From NCBI GenBank assembly GCA_030063045.1, contig JAQSEB010000057.1:310001-374000 (forward strand): 64,000 nucleotides of DNA. Reading direction: 5' to 3'. Positions 11,713 through 23,800 of the stretch are shown here, piece after piece (position 1 is the first letter of the stretch; every line of letters starts with the position of its first letter). The notes under the pieces are model-generated. The model was given only the letters and a program-made list of their open reading frames with translations, had not been told where the DNA came from and made no database searches. The stretch comes from Pratylenchus scribneri (lineage: Eukaryota; Nematoda; Chromadorea; Rhabditida; Pratylenchidae). A program made the position numbers and the translations under genes.

Positions 11713-12209
11713 ATGGATAATATCGACAAAATAACGTCAACAAGAGATCGGAATTTCAACGTTGATCAAGGAAAAAATGAACAGAAAAAGATGAAAAAGA
11801 AGGTAAATGAATCATTTTTATATTAAATTTATCCAATTTTTAGAAGAAATTGAGGCCACCACCTCCACCCTTACGTACACAAAAGAGGGATGAAGTCGAA
11901 TTAACCGTTGATTCAGACAAATTTTCCAATGATGCAAAAAGAAAGGAACAAATCGAACAATTACGGTTTGCATTTTTCCAATCCAATTAAATTTAACAAA
12001 TTCTGCTTTAAGCACCATTTCCGAACGATTTTCTGGTCTTGTTAGTGGGGATGGTTTCAAGGTACCATTCCATTCAGTCAATTAATGAATTATATTTTTC
12101 CATTCAGTGCGCACGATTTGGAGCAACTTTCATTTCACCATCAAATGAAATTCATTGCAAAAATGATGAGGATTCAAGTGAATCGAAGACAAAACCATCA
12201 ACCGAATAG
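11713..12209 (+). CDS. Small four-exon protein of unknown function
   Basis: I do not recognise this protein. Four exons join in phase with normal GT-AG borders: 11713-11802; about 11843-11963, containing a basic Pro-rich motif KKKLRPPPPPLRTQKR; a short exon giving TISERFSGLVSGDGFK; and a last exon from about 12108 giving CARFGATFISPSNEIHCKND, stop at 12209. The product is about 113 residues, highly charged, without signal peptide or membrane segment. The foldback element just upstream must supply or replace its proximal promoter. It converges on the gene at 12466. In-phase splicing and the steady frame support it as real. Confidence 0.6.
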
Positions 12210-12465
12210 AGAATCGATGGATGGATGGAAGGAAAATAATGTTTTATTTATTTATTTATCGAATTTGATATTCATTTCTCGTGTGTTTACAAAGTACATT
12301 TTGTGTTTATTTTGCAAAAATGAATGATGAGATAAACATTGATTGCATATTCTTTTTGGAATTTATCAAATATAATAATAAATGGATGTGATGATCAATC
12401 AAAAATCAAAGAAATGTGGTACAAGTGATTATTATAAAAGGAAGGCAACAACAAAATATAAATAA

Positions 12466-14095
12466 TTAGCGGGGGCGGGGAATTCGGCTTGATTGAGGCT
12501 GATGATTTGTTTTGTCATTTTGTTGCATTGAAGCATTCGATTGGATGGAAGTTGGGTTCATCATTGATGTTGCAAATGAAGGAATCGGCAGATTTGAAGT
12601 AGAAGCATTGTTGTCATTGTTTTGTTGGGCTGAGCTGGCGGCCATCAAAATATCCCGATAAACTTTGGAAGCAGATGAAATATTGTTTGCGATATTATTG
12701 TTGTTGTTATTTTGCTGGGATTGTGGTGAATTGGTGGCCATCAAAATATTCCGATAAACTGGCATTATCTGAAAATTGTGGTGTTCATCATGGTCATCTC
12801 GTTCAAATATTTGCTTCAGCCATTGTAGGAATTCAGTTCGAAAATAGTGCCTCCTTTGATTTTCACCATAAAACTTGACGGCTGGGGAATTTAGGAAGTG
12901 AACTTCCCTTCCCTTAAAAGCAAAAAATAATTTTTTCGACTTGGAATCCCCCCCCCCCCTCTCCCCCCTACTATTCCAATATTTTTAATAAATATAAAAA
13001 TTTACCGCTGCGGCAATATTATTCCAGGCATTTTGATCATCGTCCACTTCCATTCTCATATCCATCTGAATCTGATCAATTGTGGGATTATTCGCCAAGG
13101 ATGGAATCAAAAGTGCAAAACATTCAGCCAAATTCATTTCATTTGTTGATTCGCCTCCGCCTTTTTGCTGCTTCTTCAATATTTGACTTCCTTCCTTCAA
13201 AATATTCGCAGCCGAATCCAACATACCTTTAAAAATTGCCAAATTACTTGATTTTTTAAAATTATATTCCATACATTGATATTTATTTGGCGATGTTGAT
13301 CTGAACATTGTCAAAATTGTCTCAATTGTTTTTTCTTCATCCAGCAATACGAAATTAATGCAGAAATCAGCAACATTTACTATTTGAGATTGTTCATGAA
13401 TTGCTGATGTTGGCAAATTGAATGAATTGAGGAGCCATTCCCGAAAATAAAGAAGACTCCATCCTACTGGACTTGTTCCCGGTTTTTTCTGACGATAAAT
13501 AACAATTGCTGAAAATAATAATAATTTTGCATTTATTTATTTATTATTAATGGTTGGTTACTTCGATTTGCCAATTTCGATAATGCGGCGAGTGATGGTG
13601 CCGTTGTTCGTGTTGAATTAGTTTGAGATGGAAGAGTAAGACCAATCCCTAAATTTCTTATTGATTTTATCTTTGATGTTATTATCGCTAACCAGTAGTT
13701 GGTTGATTGTTTTTTGCTGTTGAAGTTGAACAAGATGATGTTGTGGCAATTCCGACATTTCGGGCCAAAAGTTGATCCAATGTTTGTATCTTACCCATGT
13801 CGTTGTTTTCCTGCTTCTTCTAAATTTCATATGATTATTTATTTTTGTAATATTATTTTACTTTTGCTTTTAATGGAAATGCGAATCGTTTGACTCCCGT
13901 CACTTTGCCGTTCGTTTTCACATGGTCTTTTGGGTCAAAATGATCAAAACAAATTAGAGCTTTTTGTTTGTTGAGTGTGCCCGATTTTGTATCAATATTC
14001 AATAGGAGGCAATAACGAACGAAGCGAGAACTGTCTGTTGGAAATGGCACTCCAGTCTCAGGAGTATTAACTTTGTTGCAAGCCGGGCATGACAT
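12466..14095 (-). CDS. Possible THAP-type zinc-finger protein
   Basis: Start at 14095. The first exon encodes SCPACNKVNTPETGVPFPTD, then RFVRYCLLLNI, LICFDHFDPKDHV and FAFPL: a C-x2-C opening followed by Cys and a DHF-type His, then an FxFPL ending, resembling the C2CH THAP DNA-binding domain. The next exons are Ser/Thr/Gln-rich (LARNVGIATTSSCSTS), then a longer conserved-looking domain with PVGWSLLYFREWLLNSFNLP and VADFCINFVLLDEE, and an Asn/Gln-rich tail with two copies of VYR(N/D)ILMA, ending IPRPR. Introns join in phase with GT-AG borders. THAP proteins are DNA-binding regulators, several in nematode synMuv and meiotic pathways. The THAP call is inference from residue spacing; no paralogue is named. 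Confidence 0.55.
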
Positions 14096-14508
14096 TTATC
14101 CAATTTTTTCTAAAAAAAAATTATGTATTTGTTTGTTTGGAAAATTTTTAATAACCTTCTACAAATAAGTAAAAATGAGGTAAATCGATTTCAAAAGATC
14201 AATTTTTGCTAAATTTTTATCAAGTTTCAAAACTAATTAGGATCAAAATCAAAAAACACGCTTTGCTTTAGATCAGCAGGAAAAAACATTTATTGCTTTT
14301 TTCTTTGTAAATTGATGTAAAAAATAAAAATCGATGGTGGCTGGTGATAGTGGTGGTGGCTAAGGAGGCGGAGGCTTAGCTTAATTGCTTAACGGTTAAC
14401 AATGCTAATGCTTTGCTTAGCTTAGCTTAGGCGTTAGGCCAAGAAAATTGGTTTGGATAAAATGTCATACTTTTACAAAAATTTTTTTTTGAATTTATTA
14501 TATCGCCT
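14096..14508. other. Intergenic stretch, no gene
   Basis: AT-rich sequence between the start of the THAP-like gene and the Mutator-like element. It holds a short run of CTTAG-type repeats (about 14370-14445, GCTTAGCTTAG) and nothing else I can name. The last 8 bp (14501-14508, TATCGCCT) are the left target-site duplication of the transposon. Confidence 0.6.
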
Positions 14509-14929
14509 GGGTGCTGTAGCGTTACGCAAAATTTGCACTTTAGCGCGTTCCGCAAAATTTTTCACTTTTTTTAAATTTACGCCAAAACAAAAAGCCAAAA
14601 GAAAATAAATTAATTAATATTGAATTTTCAATCAGCACAGCAGCATAGCAATTATTAGCAATAATAAGTTGAATAATAAAAGTCTATGTTCGATAAATTG
14701 ATTAATGGATGATTTTGTGATAGAATTAAATTAATTAATGATTAATAAATAAAAATGATTAATGATAAAACAAATAATTCATAAATTAAAACAAAAACAC
14801 TACCACTACGATTTATACTAATAATTCGCAATGTGGTAGTGTAAAACTTTTAGTTGGACACATTTGGGATGCCAATGGCTGGCCAATTCTTAAATTCTCA
14901 ATGTTGGCTGCCAAACCATGGATGATCAA

Positions 14930-15135
14930 CTTCATTCATTATAATGGCAATTGGGGACAATTATTGGTGGAAAATGGGGACAATCAATGGAACAATGGCA
15001 AATGGGAACAATCATTGGAACAATGGCAAATGGTGGCAATTATTGGAACAGTGGAAAATGGGGGCAATCATTGGAACAATGGCAAATGTTGGCAATCATT
15101 GGAACAGTGGAAAATGGGGACAATCATTGGAGAAT
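14930..15135. repeat. Short tandem repeats near MULE end (GGCAATCATTGGAACA)
   Basis: Imperfect tandem units of about 30 bp with the core TGGGGACAATCATTGGAACA appear seven or so times inside the MULE near its left end. Subterminal repeats of this kind may bind transposase; that is inference. Open frames here only reflect the repeat. Confidence 0.6.
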
Positions 15136-15243
15136 AGGTTTTTTAAAATTTCAAACACAAAAATTAAAAATCATTATTCTTTCTATCATCCAAATTCTAA
15201 ATCATTTAGTTCCTCATCAATTTTCATCAACTTTTCATCTCTC

Positions 15244-16704
15244 TCATTTCTTCCCTGGAATCACCACATCCGTAACCACCTCGTAATGAACATTACCCAC
15301 AAATTCAACAAAACAAGTAGGACGGTCCATGTCCTGGGTACCTCTAAATGTAAATCTCTATAGCAGAATTTAAGCTTTAAAAAATAGTCTTAACCATTTC
15401 ATTTCTACTTGGGCAATATATTTCCCAGGCATACTCATAGCCATCATTCTGCCTTTCTTGAGCCGTTTTTCGGTGACATGAGACAAAATTTAAGCCAAAA
15501 AGTAGGGATGCAGCCACCAGGTCGAAATTGCACCCCCACTTCCATGTTTCACCGGCATGATTGGCCGAATTCATACAATCCTCAATCCGGCGCTCAAGTT
15601 CATCCGGATTATAATGAGCAATCCACCAACCGCATTCCTCCCGCCCATTCTCATATTCCCTTTTTTCATTCAGCAAAAAACGTTGAATGTCCTGACGAAT
15701 TTTAATGTGGTTTTCCTGGCAACCTTAAATTCTTTTTTTTAATTTTTTTTTAAATATTTTACCCGTCAATATTTGAGAAATGGACCTATAGCAACAATTT
15801 CCGTCCCCTGTAATTCCATTTCCTTTCTCAAAACTGGTAGATTCTGGTGTCGCATTTGATTGAAATATCTTATTCATATTTGATGGATAAAACCAATCAT
15901 TTCCTGAAACAACCTTTTTTCAGTTAAAGCAAAAAAACTTACCCATAGTATAATTCCATCTTGAACAAAAATCCTTCACATAATTTCTGTCCGGGGGATT
16001 GAAAACCAAATCTTGCATCGGGCCACTACCCACACCCAAAAATTCCGGAAAATAATCGTCCTCTTCATCTTTCTTCCCATGTTTCACTTCATTCTCTTCA
16101 TTATCTTCTTTTTTAAGCCTTCCTTCTTCGAATAATTCATATCCTTCATAATCATCACCAGCATAAAAATCATATCCGTCGTCAATATCAATATCATCTA
16201 ATTCTTCTTCTGATTGAATTTTTCCACTAATATCATTCGTATCACCTTCCAACACATTTGTAATCTTATCAAGTAAATCCTTTTCTTTTGGGATATCCTT
16301 GGGCATAATATAAAGAAATGCAGTGTAGATACAACTTGCACGCGCCTTTTTTGCCAATTCTTCTATTTTTGCTTTGTAAAAATCATCCATGCAAAAAACC
16401 GCCACCAAAAATACAGAATTTTTCACACAAAGTTCGATTTCTTTTTTAATTTCCTCAATAGCCACTTTTTTATCAAAATCCGTTACTCTCATTGGTTTAG
16501 CCAATTTTCCTTTCGACAAAAAGACCGTTTGTAACACATGCCGACGACTAAATTATAATTAATGAAAAAAATAAAGACAAAAAACCAATTATGAAAATCG
16601 ACACCGATCAATATACAGCTCCACCTTTTTTTTTCAGGGATCCGATCCATAGCAAAAATAGAATTATCATTCAGTACTGGTGTTTTTTTCGGGCTTGGGA
16701 ACAT
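15244..16704 (-). CDS. OTU-family cysteine protease encoded in the MULE
   Basis: Start at 16704, 40 bp after the transposase stop. The first exon joins through a short intron to RRHVLQTVFLSKGKLAKPM, then an acidic linker (DDIDIDDGYDFYAGDDYEGY, about residues 130-175). The next exon carries GITGDGNCCYRSISQILTG, the OTU catalytic Asp/Cys loop. Then IKIRQDIQRFLL, WGCNFDLVAASLLFGLNF and, in a last exon, FVEFVGNVHYEVV with the catalytic His, stop at 15244. This order is that of OTU deubiquitinases. The last junction is in phase only with donor after TGCCCAA and acceptor TTTAGAG. Product is about 410 residues. The role in transposition is unknown; removing ubiquitin from transposase or host factors is a guess. 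Confidence 0.8.
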
Positions 16705-16743
16705 TTCTAAAATGTATCGAATTAGCTACCGTAAAAATTTTTC

Positions 16744-19447
16744 TTAACCTTCTACTTTCAAATAAATGTCATCATATTCATGGTCCTTTTGAATTTTAGT
16801 ATTTTTTTTTCCAATTACCAAATCTTTTTTCGGCCTTTCCTATAAAAAAACTAATTTTAAAACCATTTTTTCTATCAAATAACCTTTCTTTTCGCTTCCT
16901 TTATAGATATGCCGACATCGTTGACTTCAACCAAGTGGTAGCTGAGCAGCGAAAGAACGTAATGGATTGCATAAATCAATTCATCTTCATTGAATTCAGG
17001 CCCATTTGCTTCAAACCAGTTCTCAAATGGTGGAAATAAGGTTAATTAATACATTAATAAAACCTCAAAATTTTCTAAATTGTCTTTAATAGTTCTGTCA
17101 ACTTTTTCATAGACTTTATTCCTGGGTTTATAGGGGGCTCCATTTAATAGTTTAACAATACGCGCATCACATTCTGAGCTCATTCGTTGAAGCCAAGGTA
17201 TAAAATTTTGCACTTTTGGATGGAGTATTGTCCGAGGATCCCTATAAAATCAAAAAAATTTTTGTTAAAAAATTCCTAAAACTTTTTAAGCGAAGAATGA
17301 TAACTTTCTGCCGGGTTCGTTGTACGAACCCGGCCCAATTTATTGAAGTCCCAAATCGTTCCTTCTTTTCGAAGCCATTCCTTCTGCATATATGCAATAA
17401 ATTCATTCCATTCCTCATTCACAACCAATTCAAAATTGAAGGGGCATATCTTTATTTTTTGCCAAAAATATTCCACAACTTTTTTGGGAAGAAGTGGCAA
17501 TGCCAGAAATTTTCGAATCTTAATTTTTATTTTTTTACAAACAAAGAAACAAATAAACCAATTTCCAAAATTGTCCTCGTTCTCTCTTTTCGATTGTGTA
17601 AATCTTGAACATATTTGGGCAATTTTTCTTTAGATGGAGCAATACGGCTTTCACATAGTGAAATAAACATCCATGAAGAATGTTTTTCCCAAAAACATTT
17701 TCTATGGCCGCCATTTCGGCTCGTTCATAATCAGTGTGGATACGGTTAATGACAAAATCTTTAGCAAATTGTTTTGAAGCTTGTAAAATATTCTGACGCC
17801 AAATATTCAAAAAATCAGAATATTGTTCAATTTGTCTAAAAAATATAGAAATTTTTTATTTTTTTCCAGACCTTTTTTCCATAAGGCACCATCCCAACGT
17901 GACCCACTCTCCTTCCTCATTTCTTTCTTTAGAATAAAGCCCGTGAACACTAAATAATTGGTAGAAACCAATAGGTGCCACTGAGAACGTTCCATCCATC
18001 ACAAAAATTTGACAATCTAAGGCCATTTTTATTTGCCATTCAGAAAAAAATGCAATAATCCCCAAATCCGCATTCGATAATCTCAACCATCTTTAAAAAA
18101 AACTATTAATTTCTTAAATTTTCAGAAACAAAAGCACTGGATGTGCATTGAGCAGACAGCAGAGTGCAACAACAACAATTGGAGTATATTTCAGGTAAAT
18201 TCATATTTTAAACAAAATTAATTTCCCAAAAAATTTAAAATCAAATGGACGAGGATGGCCCTGACAACAATGTGCGATAGGTGTGGTTAAATTAGACAAC
18301 ATCATTAAATGTTAATTTTACAGATGAGTGCATATTTTGTGCTTCGTTGATTGCATTTTGAGGTTTGCAAATTAAAAACTATTAAAAATTTACCTATGAG
18401 AGTCATCAATATCCATTCCCAATTCTAACCGATGAGCACCCAATCTCGTTAGTTGCAATTCCCTCGGTAGATCATATGGATTTTTGAAGGCAATATTAGA
18501 CTTTTGTCTTCTTTTTTGGTAACTTGAACGTGCAGTTTTCCAGTCAGGATAATTGCTTGAAAAAGAATCTGGTCCTTCCATAGTTTTATCAAAAATAGCA
18601 TCTTGTTTCAAAACCATGTCAAGACCCTGTTAATTAATATAATTTTATTTTCAGTTTCATTTTATGCAATTGGCACTGGATTGCCCAGCATTGCAAAATT
18701 TAATAATTTAAAGGTCAGCCAAATTTTTAAAAAAATTACCTCACTCCACAGCAATTTTGGGTTACTCTGAGCATTTGTAGCAATTTTTTTCCTTTGTTGG
18801 CGGTCCACATCACCCGCCTTCAATTTAGAATAATAAGTCCCAATGCATCTAGGATCATGGCTTAATTTTCGATCAACAATTTTATCCGAGCATATAGTTA
18901 ATTTTGCACAAATTGAGGACCTTAAAAGTAATTAATCAAAAATTTAAAAATCTTTGATTAACCCAAATTTTTCACAATCCAAGCACGTATAATATTTGGT
19001 ATCTTTATATTGGTGTCGAAAACTAAAATCAGAATTTTTAAAATTTTCTTAATCAATAAACCGGAATTTCCTCCAGTTATTTTCGCCATTTTTGCCAACC
19101 AAAAGCATATTCTCATTATCATACTTAGAAATCGCCGTTTAAAATCTGATTTCATCAGTTTCTGGCACATCATTTGCAGAAGCCTGTATTTTTAAATATT
19201 GGAATAAAAATAGATTGAAAACCTTTTTTATTTCTGCCAAATATTTGTATAATGTTGTTAAGGAGATGATTATCCCCTTTTTTCGCAATTCACCATTAAA
19301 TTCACTGGCCGATTTAATAGTCCCCTTTTGGTAAAAATGTAGCAAAACTCTAACTGTAGGATTTTTTAAAAATTCCATAAATTTTGATTTATCCTTTTTA
19401 ATTTGTGATTCCATTTCAGATTCTGCTCCTGCCAGCTGCCAAATCAA
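16744..19447 (-). CDS. MULE transposase with FLYWCH-like zinc finger
   Basis: Start at 19447, stop at 16744, several short introns. The N-terminal part has a helical region (FMEFLKNPTVRVLLHFYQKG), then a zinc-finger-like domain NNWRKF, RHQYKDTKYYTCLDCEKFG, SSICAKLTICSD, RKLSHD, with the Cys/Cys/His spacing of FLYWCH or WRKY-GCM fingers. The MULE catalytic domain follows: IFVMDGTFSVAPIGFYQLF (first Asp), RIHTDYERAEMAAIENVFG (second Asp), LHGCLFHYVKAV, then WDFNKLGRVRTTNPAESYHS, then IPWLQRM and LLNGAPYKPRNKVYEKV in the C-terminal part. No in-frame stop that splicing cannot remove was seen, so it may be functional. Confidence in the family is high; the third catalytic acid was not pinpointed. 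Confidence 0.85.
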
Positions 19448-20848
19448 AGTTACGGTTTGATTAATTTAATAAAAAATAAAGCAAAAAATAAATAAAAGCA
19501 TCGGGCGATGCGATTCTAAAATGTTATCAAACGACTCGAAAGAGCGATGGTTAATAATAAAATTAAGATGCTAGAAAATTTCGCCAAAAGATAGTTTAAG
19601 ACATGGTTTTCGGCAATTTACAAGGGTAAAACCAAAAATGACTTTTTCGGAACAGGCTTTTTGGTATTAAACCGTTTTCGATTCATTTTTTAAAAGATGA
19701 TTAGCTAGCAAAAACATGATTTAATTCAATTATGAATTTTTCTGCAAAATGTTCAAAACATTTAAAAATAAAAATTTTGCTTCTGGCTTTGTTTTGTCGA
19801 ATTTAGATTGGCCAATGGACATTGCTGGTTGTGGTTGCTGCCTTGCCGATGATGGCTAAAAGGTTTGTCATTTCAAGCTTGTCTAAAGCTTTGAACTTTT
19901 CCATTCCCCATATTTAATCAATTCCAACATAATAAACATAGAAAAAAATTGGTAAATGTAGAGAAAAAAAAAGTTGACAGATTAGGAACTTCATCAAACT
20001 CCCTTTTTCCATTCTTTTTTCAGCTTTTCATTTTATCTGAACTTTCCAACTTTAAATTGAGCATAGGAAAAACAAATTGGGTAAAACATAAATAATAGGC
20101 AGAGAATAAAAAAAGGACGAACGAAATAGATTATCGGCTTTATCAACCTTTCCCTCTTCCTTCTCCCCTTAGCTTTTCCATGATTCATCATTTTCAATTC
20201 AGCATCAACCGGCGGTCATGGCACAGGCAAGGAAGCAATAGAGGGACAAATATGCTGCTGAAGTAGTGCGAAATGAAGGCAAAGCAAGAGATGAAATAAG
20301 GGATGGCCCCTATCCATCCAATGAATGATATTTTTATTTTAGTTGAATAAATAAACATTAAAAATTTAATAATGTCCATAATTCATTATTTTTATTTCAA
20401 TTTTCCATTTATCTTTAAAGACTGGTTCTAAGGAATTTCAGCTAGAATATGTAATATCTGAAAAATTATAAATTTAGTTGAATGCTTAAAAATAGGATTT
20501 CCTTTAATTCCAATTTTAAAATTAAATTTCTATTTAAAAAAAATTAGAATTACGATACTTTATTTATTTTTATAAATTGGCATTCTGTTTAGCGGGAAAT
20601 TTAAAAAAAGTGAAAAATTTTGCGGAACGCGCTAAAGTGCAAATTTTGCACAATGCGCCAACCCCTATCGCCTGCTGAAGGTTGAGGCTAGGCAAGGCGC
20701 TAGGCTTAGGCTTGATCTTGATTGATTATTCATGTGATGTGGAATGTGCTCATCAGGAAAAATAACCAAAACAAAAATTCACTTAAATTATATTTTATTT
20801 ATCTGCTGGAATCTAAATTTAATTATTTTTAGATAATTAAATAAGATA

Positions 20849-23800
20849 ATGTCTGCTGCTAAAGCAAAAACAAAGGATACGCCGCCATCCTCAAGCAATA
20901 ATGCAAATGCAAGTGCTAATGAAAGCACATTTGACAATCTTGATACTTCTATCTCAGCCAAAGAAGCTCCTTATGTGAGGAATTTAATCCACGTTTAATA
21001 AAATAAATTTGATTTTGTTTACAGGGCACAGATTATGCAAAGAGTGGAAGAGCAAAATGCAAAGGATGTAATGAACTTATTCCAAAGGTTTTGCGTGTCT
21101 AATATTTCAATATTTATATGCTATATTATTTAAGGGAGTATTGCGAATGGCAGTTCGATATCAATCAAAATTCTTCGATGGATTTCAGGAAAATTGGTTG
21201 ATAAAATTGATTTTAATTAATTATTAATATCATTTATACAGGCACCACTTTGAATGTTTTTGGAAGAAAAGTCGCAAAAATGACATAAATGAGGCATCAA
21301 TTCGAGGAATGGAGTGGTTGAAATGGTCGGACCAGGAACAAATCCGTCAACGCATTGAAGAGCTTAAATGTAATTTATACATAGTAAAGTTTAAATTCCA
21401 AAATTAATTTAGCATCTGGAAGTGGCAGTTATACGCCCAAATCAGCAGCAGTTAAAGTGGAACATGCAAAAACGGGCGCAGGGAAATGTTTTATTTGCAA
21501 GGAGAAAATTGAAAAGGGCCAAATTCGAATTTCAAGCCGAGCTTCATTTCATCATGTCAAATGTTTTGCAGATCAGAAATCATTCCAGAAAAGTGCAGAA
21601 GAGTAAGCCAATTTTAATATATTTTAATTTTTAATGAATTTAGATTGGTTGGCTACGATGAATTGGAGGATGAAGAACGGGCCCAATTGGATGAAATGTT
21701 CCCCAAAAAGCAAATGAACACCGCAGAGTATAAATTATTTATATAATTTATTTAATTAATTAATTTGAACAGGAAAAAACGTAAACTTGAGTCCATTGAT
21801 GAAAATGGTGAAGAGAGTCAAACTCCAATGAAAAAACCGAAAGAAGATGGAAATGACAAAGATTTGAAGAAAACATTGAAGGTTGGAAATTAATCAACAA
21901 AATAAGCAAATAATCATTTTTAGAAACAATCGGAAGTTCTTTGGGAAACGCGTCAAGCATTAAAGGACAATGTTCAAAAAGAAGACATGGAAATGCTTTT
22001 GAATTTGAATGGAGGTCATAAATCGAAGAAGGATGGCATCGAAGGAATGGTTGACAAATTGGTGGATATGATCGTTTATGGGCCGCCAGAAAAGTGTCCG
22101 GAATGCGATAAGGGACGCCTGAGTTACAAGTTAGCCAATTTTAATTTATTCAATTAAAATTAAAAATATTCAGAACGGACATTCATGCATACAAATGTTC
22201 GGGGAATGTTTCGGAATATGCTCCCTGTCTTTACACTTCTCGCAATCCGAAGCGCACAAAATTCTATATTCCAAAGGATATGAAGGAGGGGAATGCATTT
22301 TTAAAGAAATTAAAATCACCGGTAATAATTATCTTATATTTTTTGCAATAAATAATTCTTAAAGATTCTTCCCGAACGAGTTTATCCGCCCGGAGCACTT
22401 GAAGAAATGATGGCCAGCGGGTCAAAGGCATTCAAAAGACTTGATTTTGTTTCAAAACATGGATCGACTTCGAATGGAAAAAGTGGAAAATCATCGAATG
22501 ATGGCCAAAAATTGGTGGTAAAACATGGAAATGTGGTCGATCCAAAATGCACAGTGGCCACAAACAGTCATGTTTATGTTGATCCGGAAACAAGTAAAAA
22601 GGGGGAATTTAGTTTTTGGGAATAATAAAATAATTTAAAGAGCGTCCATGGCAAGCAAATTTGACGGCAATGGATATTTCCACCGGCAGGAATTCATATT
22701 ATAAATTGCAAATTGTCAAGGATGATCATGAAGAAGAGTAATTTTATTATTAAATTAAAAAATAATTAATTTTTAATTTAATTCAGATTCAATCTTTTCC
22801 GTTCATGGGGCAGAATTGGGACAATTTCGGGTGGTTCAAAAACGGAAGATTATGGAGATGACTTGGAAAGATGCAAAGAGGATTTTGAGCATCATTTCTT
22901 GGATAAAACCCAAAACACATGGGAAGATTATATTGGCGGAAAATTCAAAAAAGTGGCCAAGGGAATGGACGTTTTGGAAATTGATTACAGCAGCAAAAAG
23001 GTAAATTAAAATAAATTTGGAAGGAAAATTATAAATTAATATTTTAAGGAGGATAAAAGAAAGCAAAAATTGGATGTTAGTGGTTCAAAATCGAAATTGC
23101 CAAAGGAAATCAAAGAATTAATTTCGATGGTTTTTGACATCAACACATTGACGGATACAATGAAAGAATTTGAGGTAATTAATAATAAATTAAAAAAGCA
23201 TTATTTTTGGTTAATAGATTGATATGGAAAAAATGCCACTTGGCCGTTTGTCAAGAAATCACATTCTGAAGGCCTACAAAGTGCTCACCGAATTGCAACA
23301 AGTTTTGGAGAAACAACAAAATCAACAAAATGAAGAAGTGATGGAAGTTGTGCCAAAACATCAATTTATTGATTTCACCAATCGATTTTACACTTTAATT
23401 CCACATGCCACCGGATTGGCCACTCCCCCGCTGCTCAATAATCTTCAAATTTTGAGGGTAAACATGGTGGAATTTTGAATGAAAATATTTAATTGATTTA
23501 GGAGAAAACACAAATGTTGGATTCACTTTTGGAAATTGAAATTGCATTCAACATTATTACAAAGGATTTTGACCAAATTGATGGAAAGGATGCGTTCGAT
23601 GTGCATTATGAACAATTGAAATGCTCAATGGAGGTTAAAATGATTTGTAATTTACAATTTAAATCATTTTTTCCAAAGGTTCTCGACCAAAATTCGGATG
23701 AATTTAAAATGATTAAACGATATTTGGAGAATACACATGCCACGACCCATGATACCCAATTGGAAATTGTCAATGTAAAAATTAAAATAATAAAATTAAA

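Larger units (their letters stand above)
14509..20665 (-). mobile_element. Complete 6.2-kb Mutator-like transposon (MULE)
   Basis: Terminal inverted repeats of about 65-70 bp (14509-14577 and 20597-20665) share GCAAAATTTGCACTTTAGCG and CGTTCCGCAAAATTTTTCAC. TATCGCCT flanks both ends (14501-14508, 20666-20673), an 8-bp target duplication in the Mutator range. Inside, on the minus strand, lie a transposase gene and, after it, an OTU-protease gene. The ends between the genes and the terminal repeats are non-coding, apart from an open frame of low complexity at 14901-15363 made of repeated NGxWGQS/NNGKWEQ-like units. The element lies between a zinc-finger gene and PARP-1, 175 bp upstream of the PARP start. 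Confidence 0.9.

Noticed and set aside
14370..14445. Possible telomere-like GCTTAG repeats
   Set aside because: Irregular and not the nematode telomere unit TTAGGC in tandem; only a few copies.
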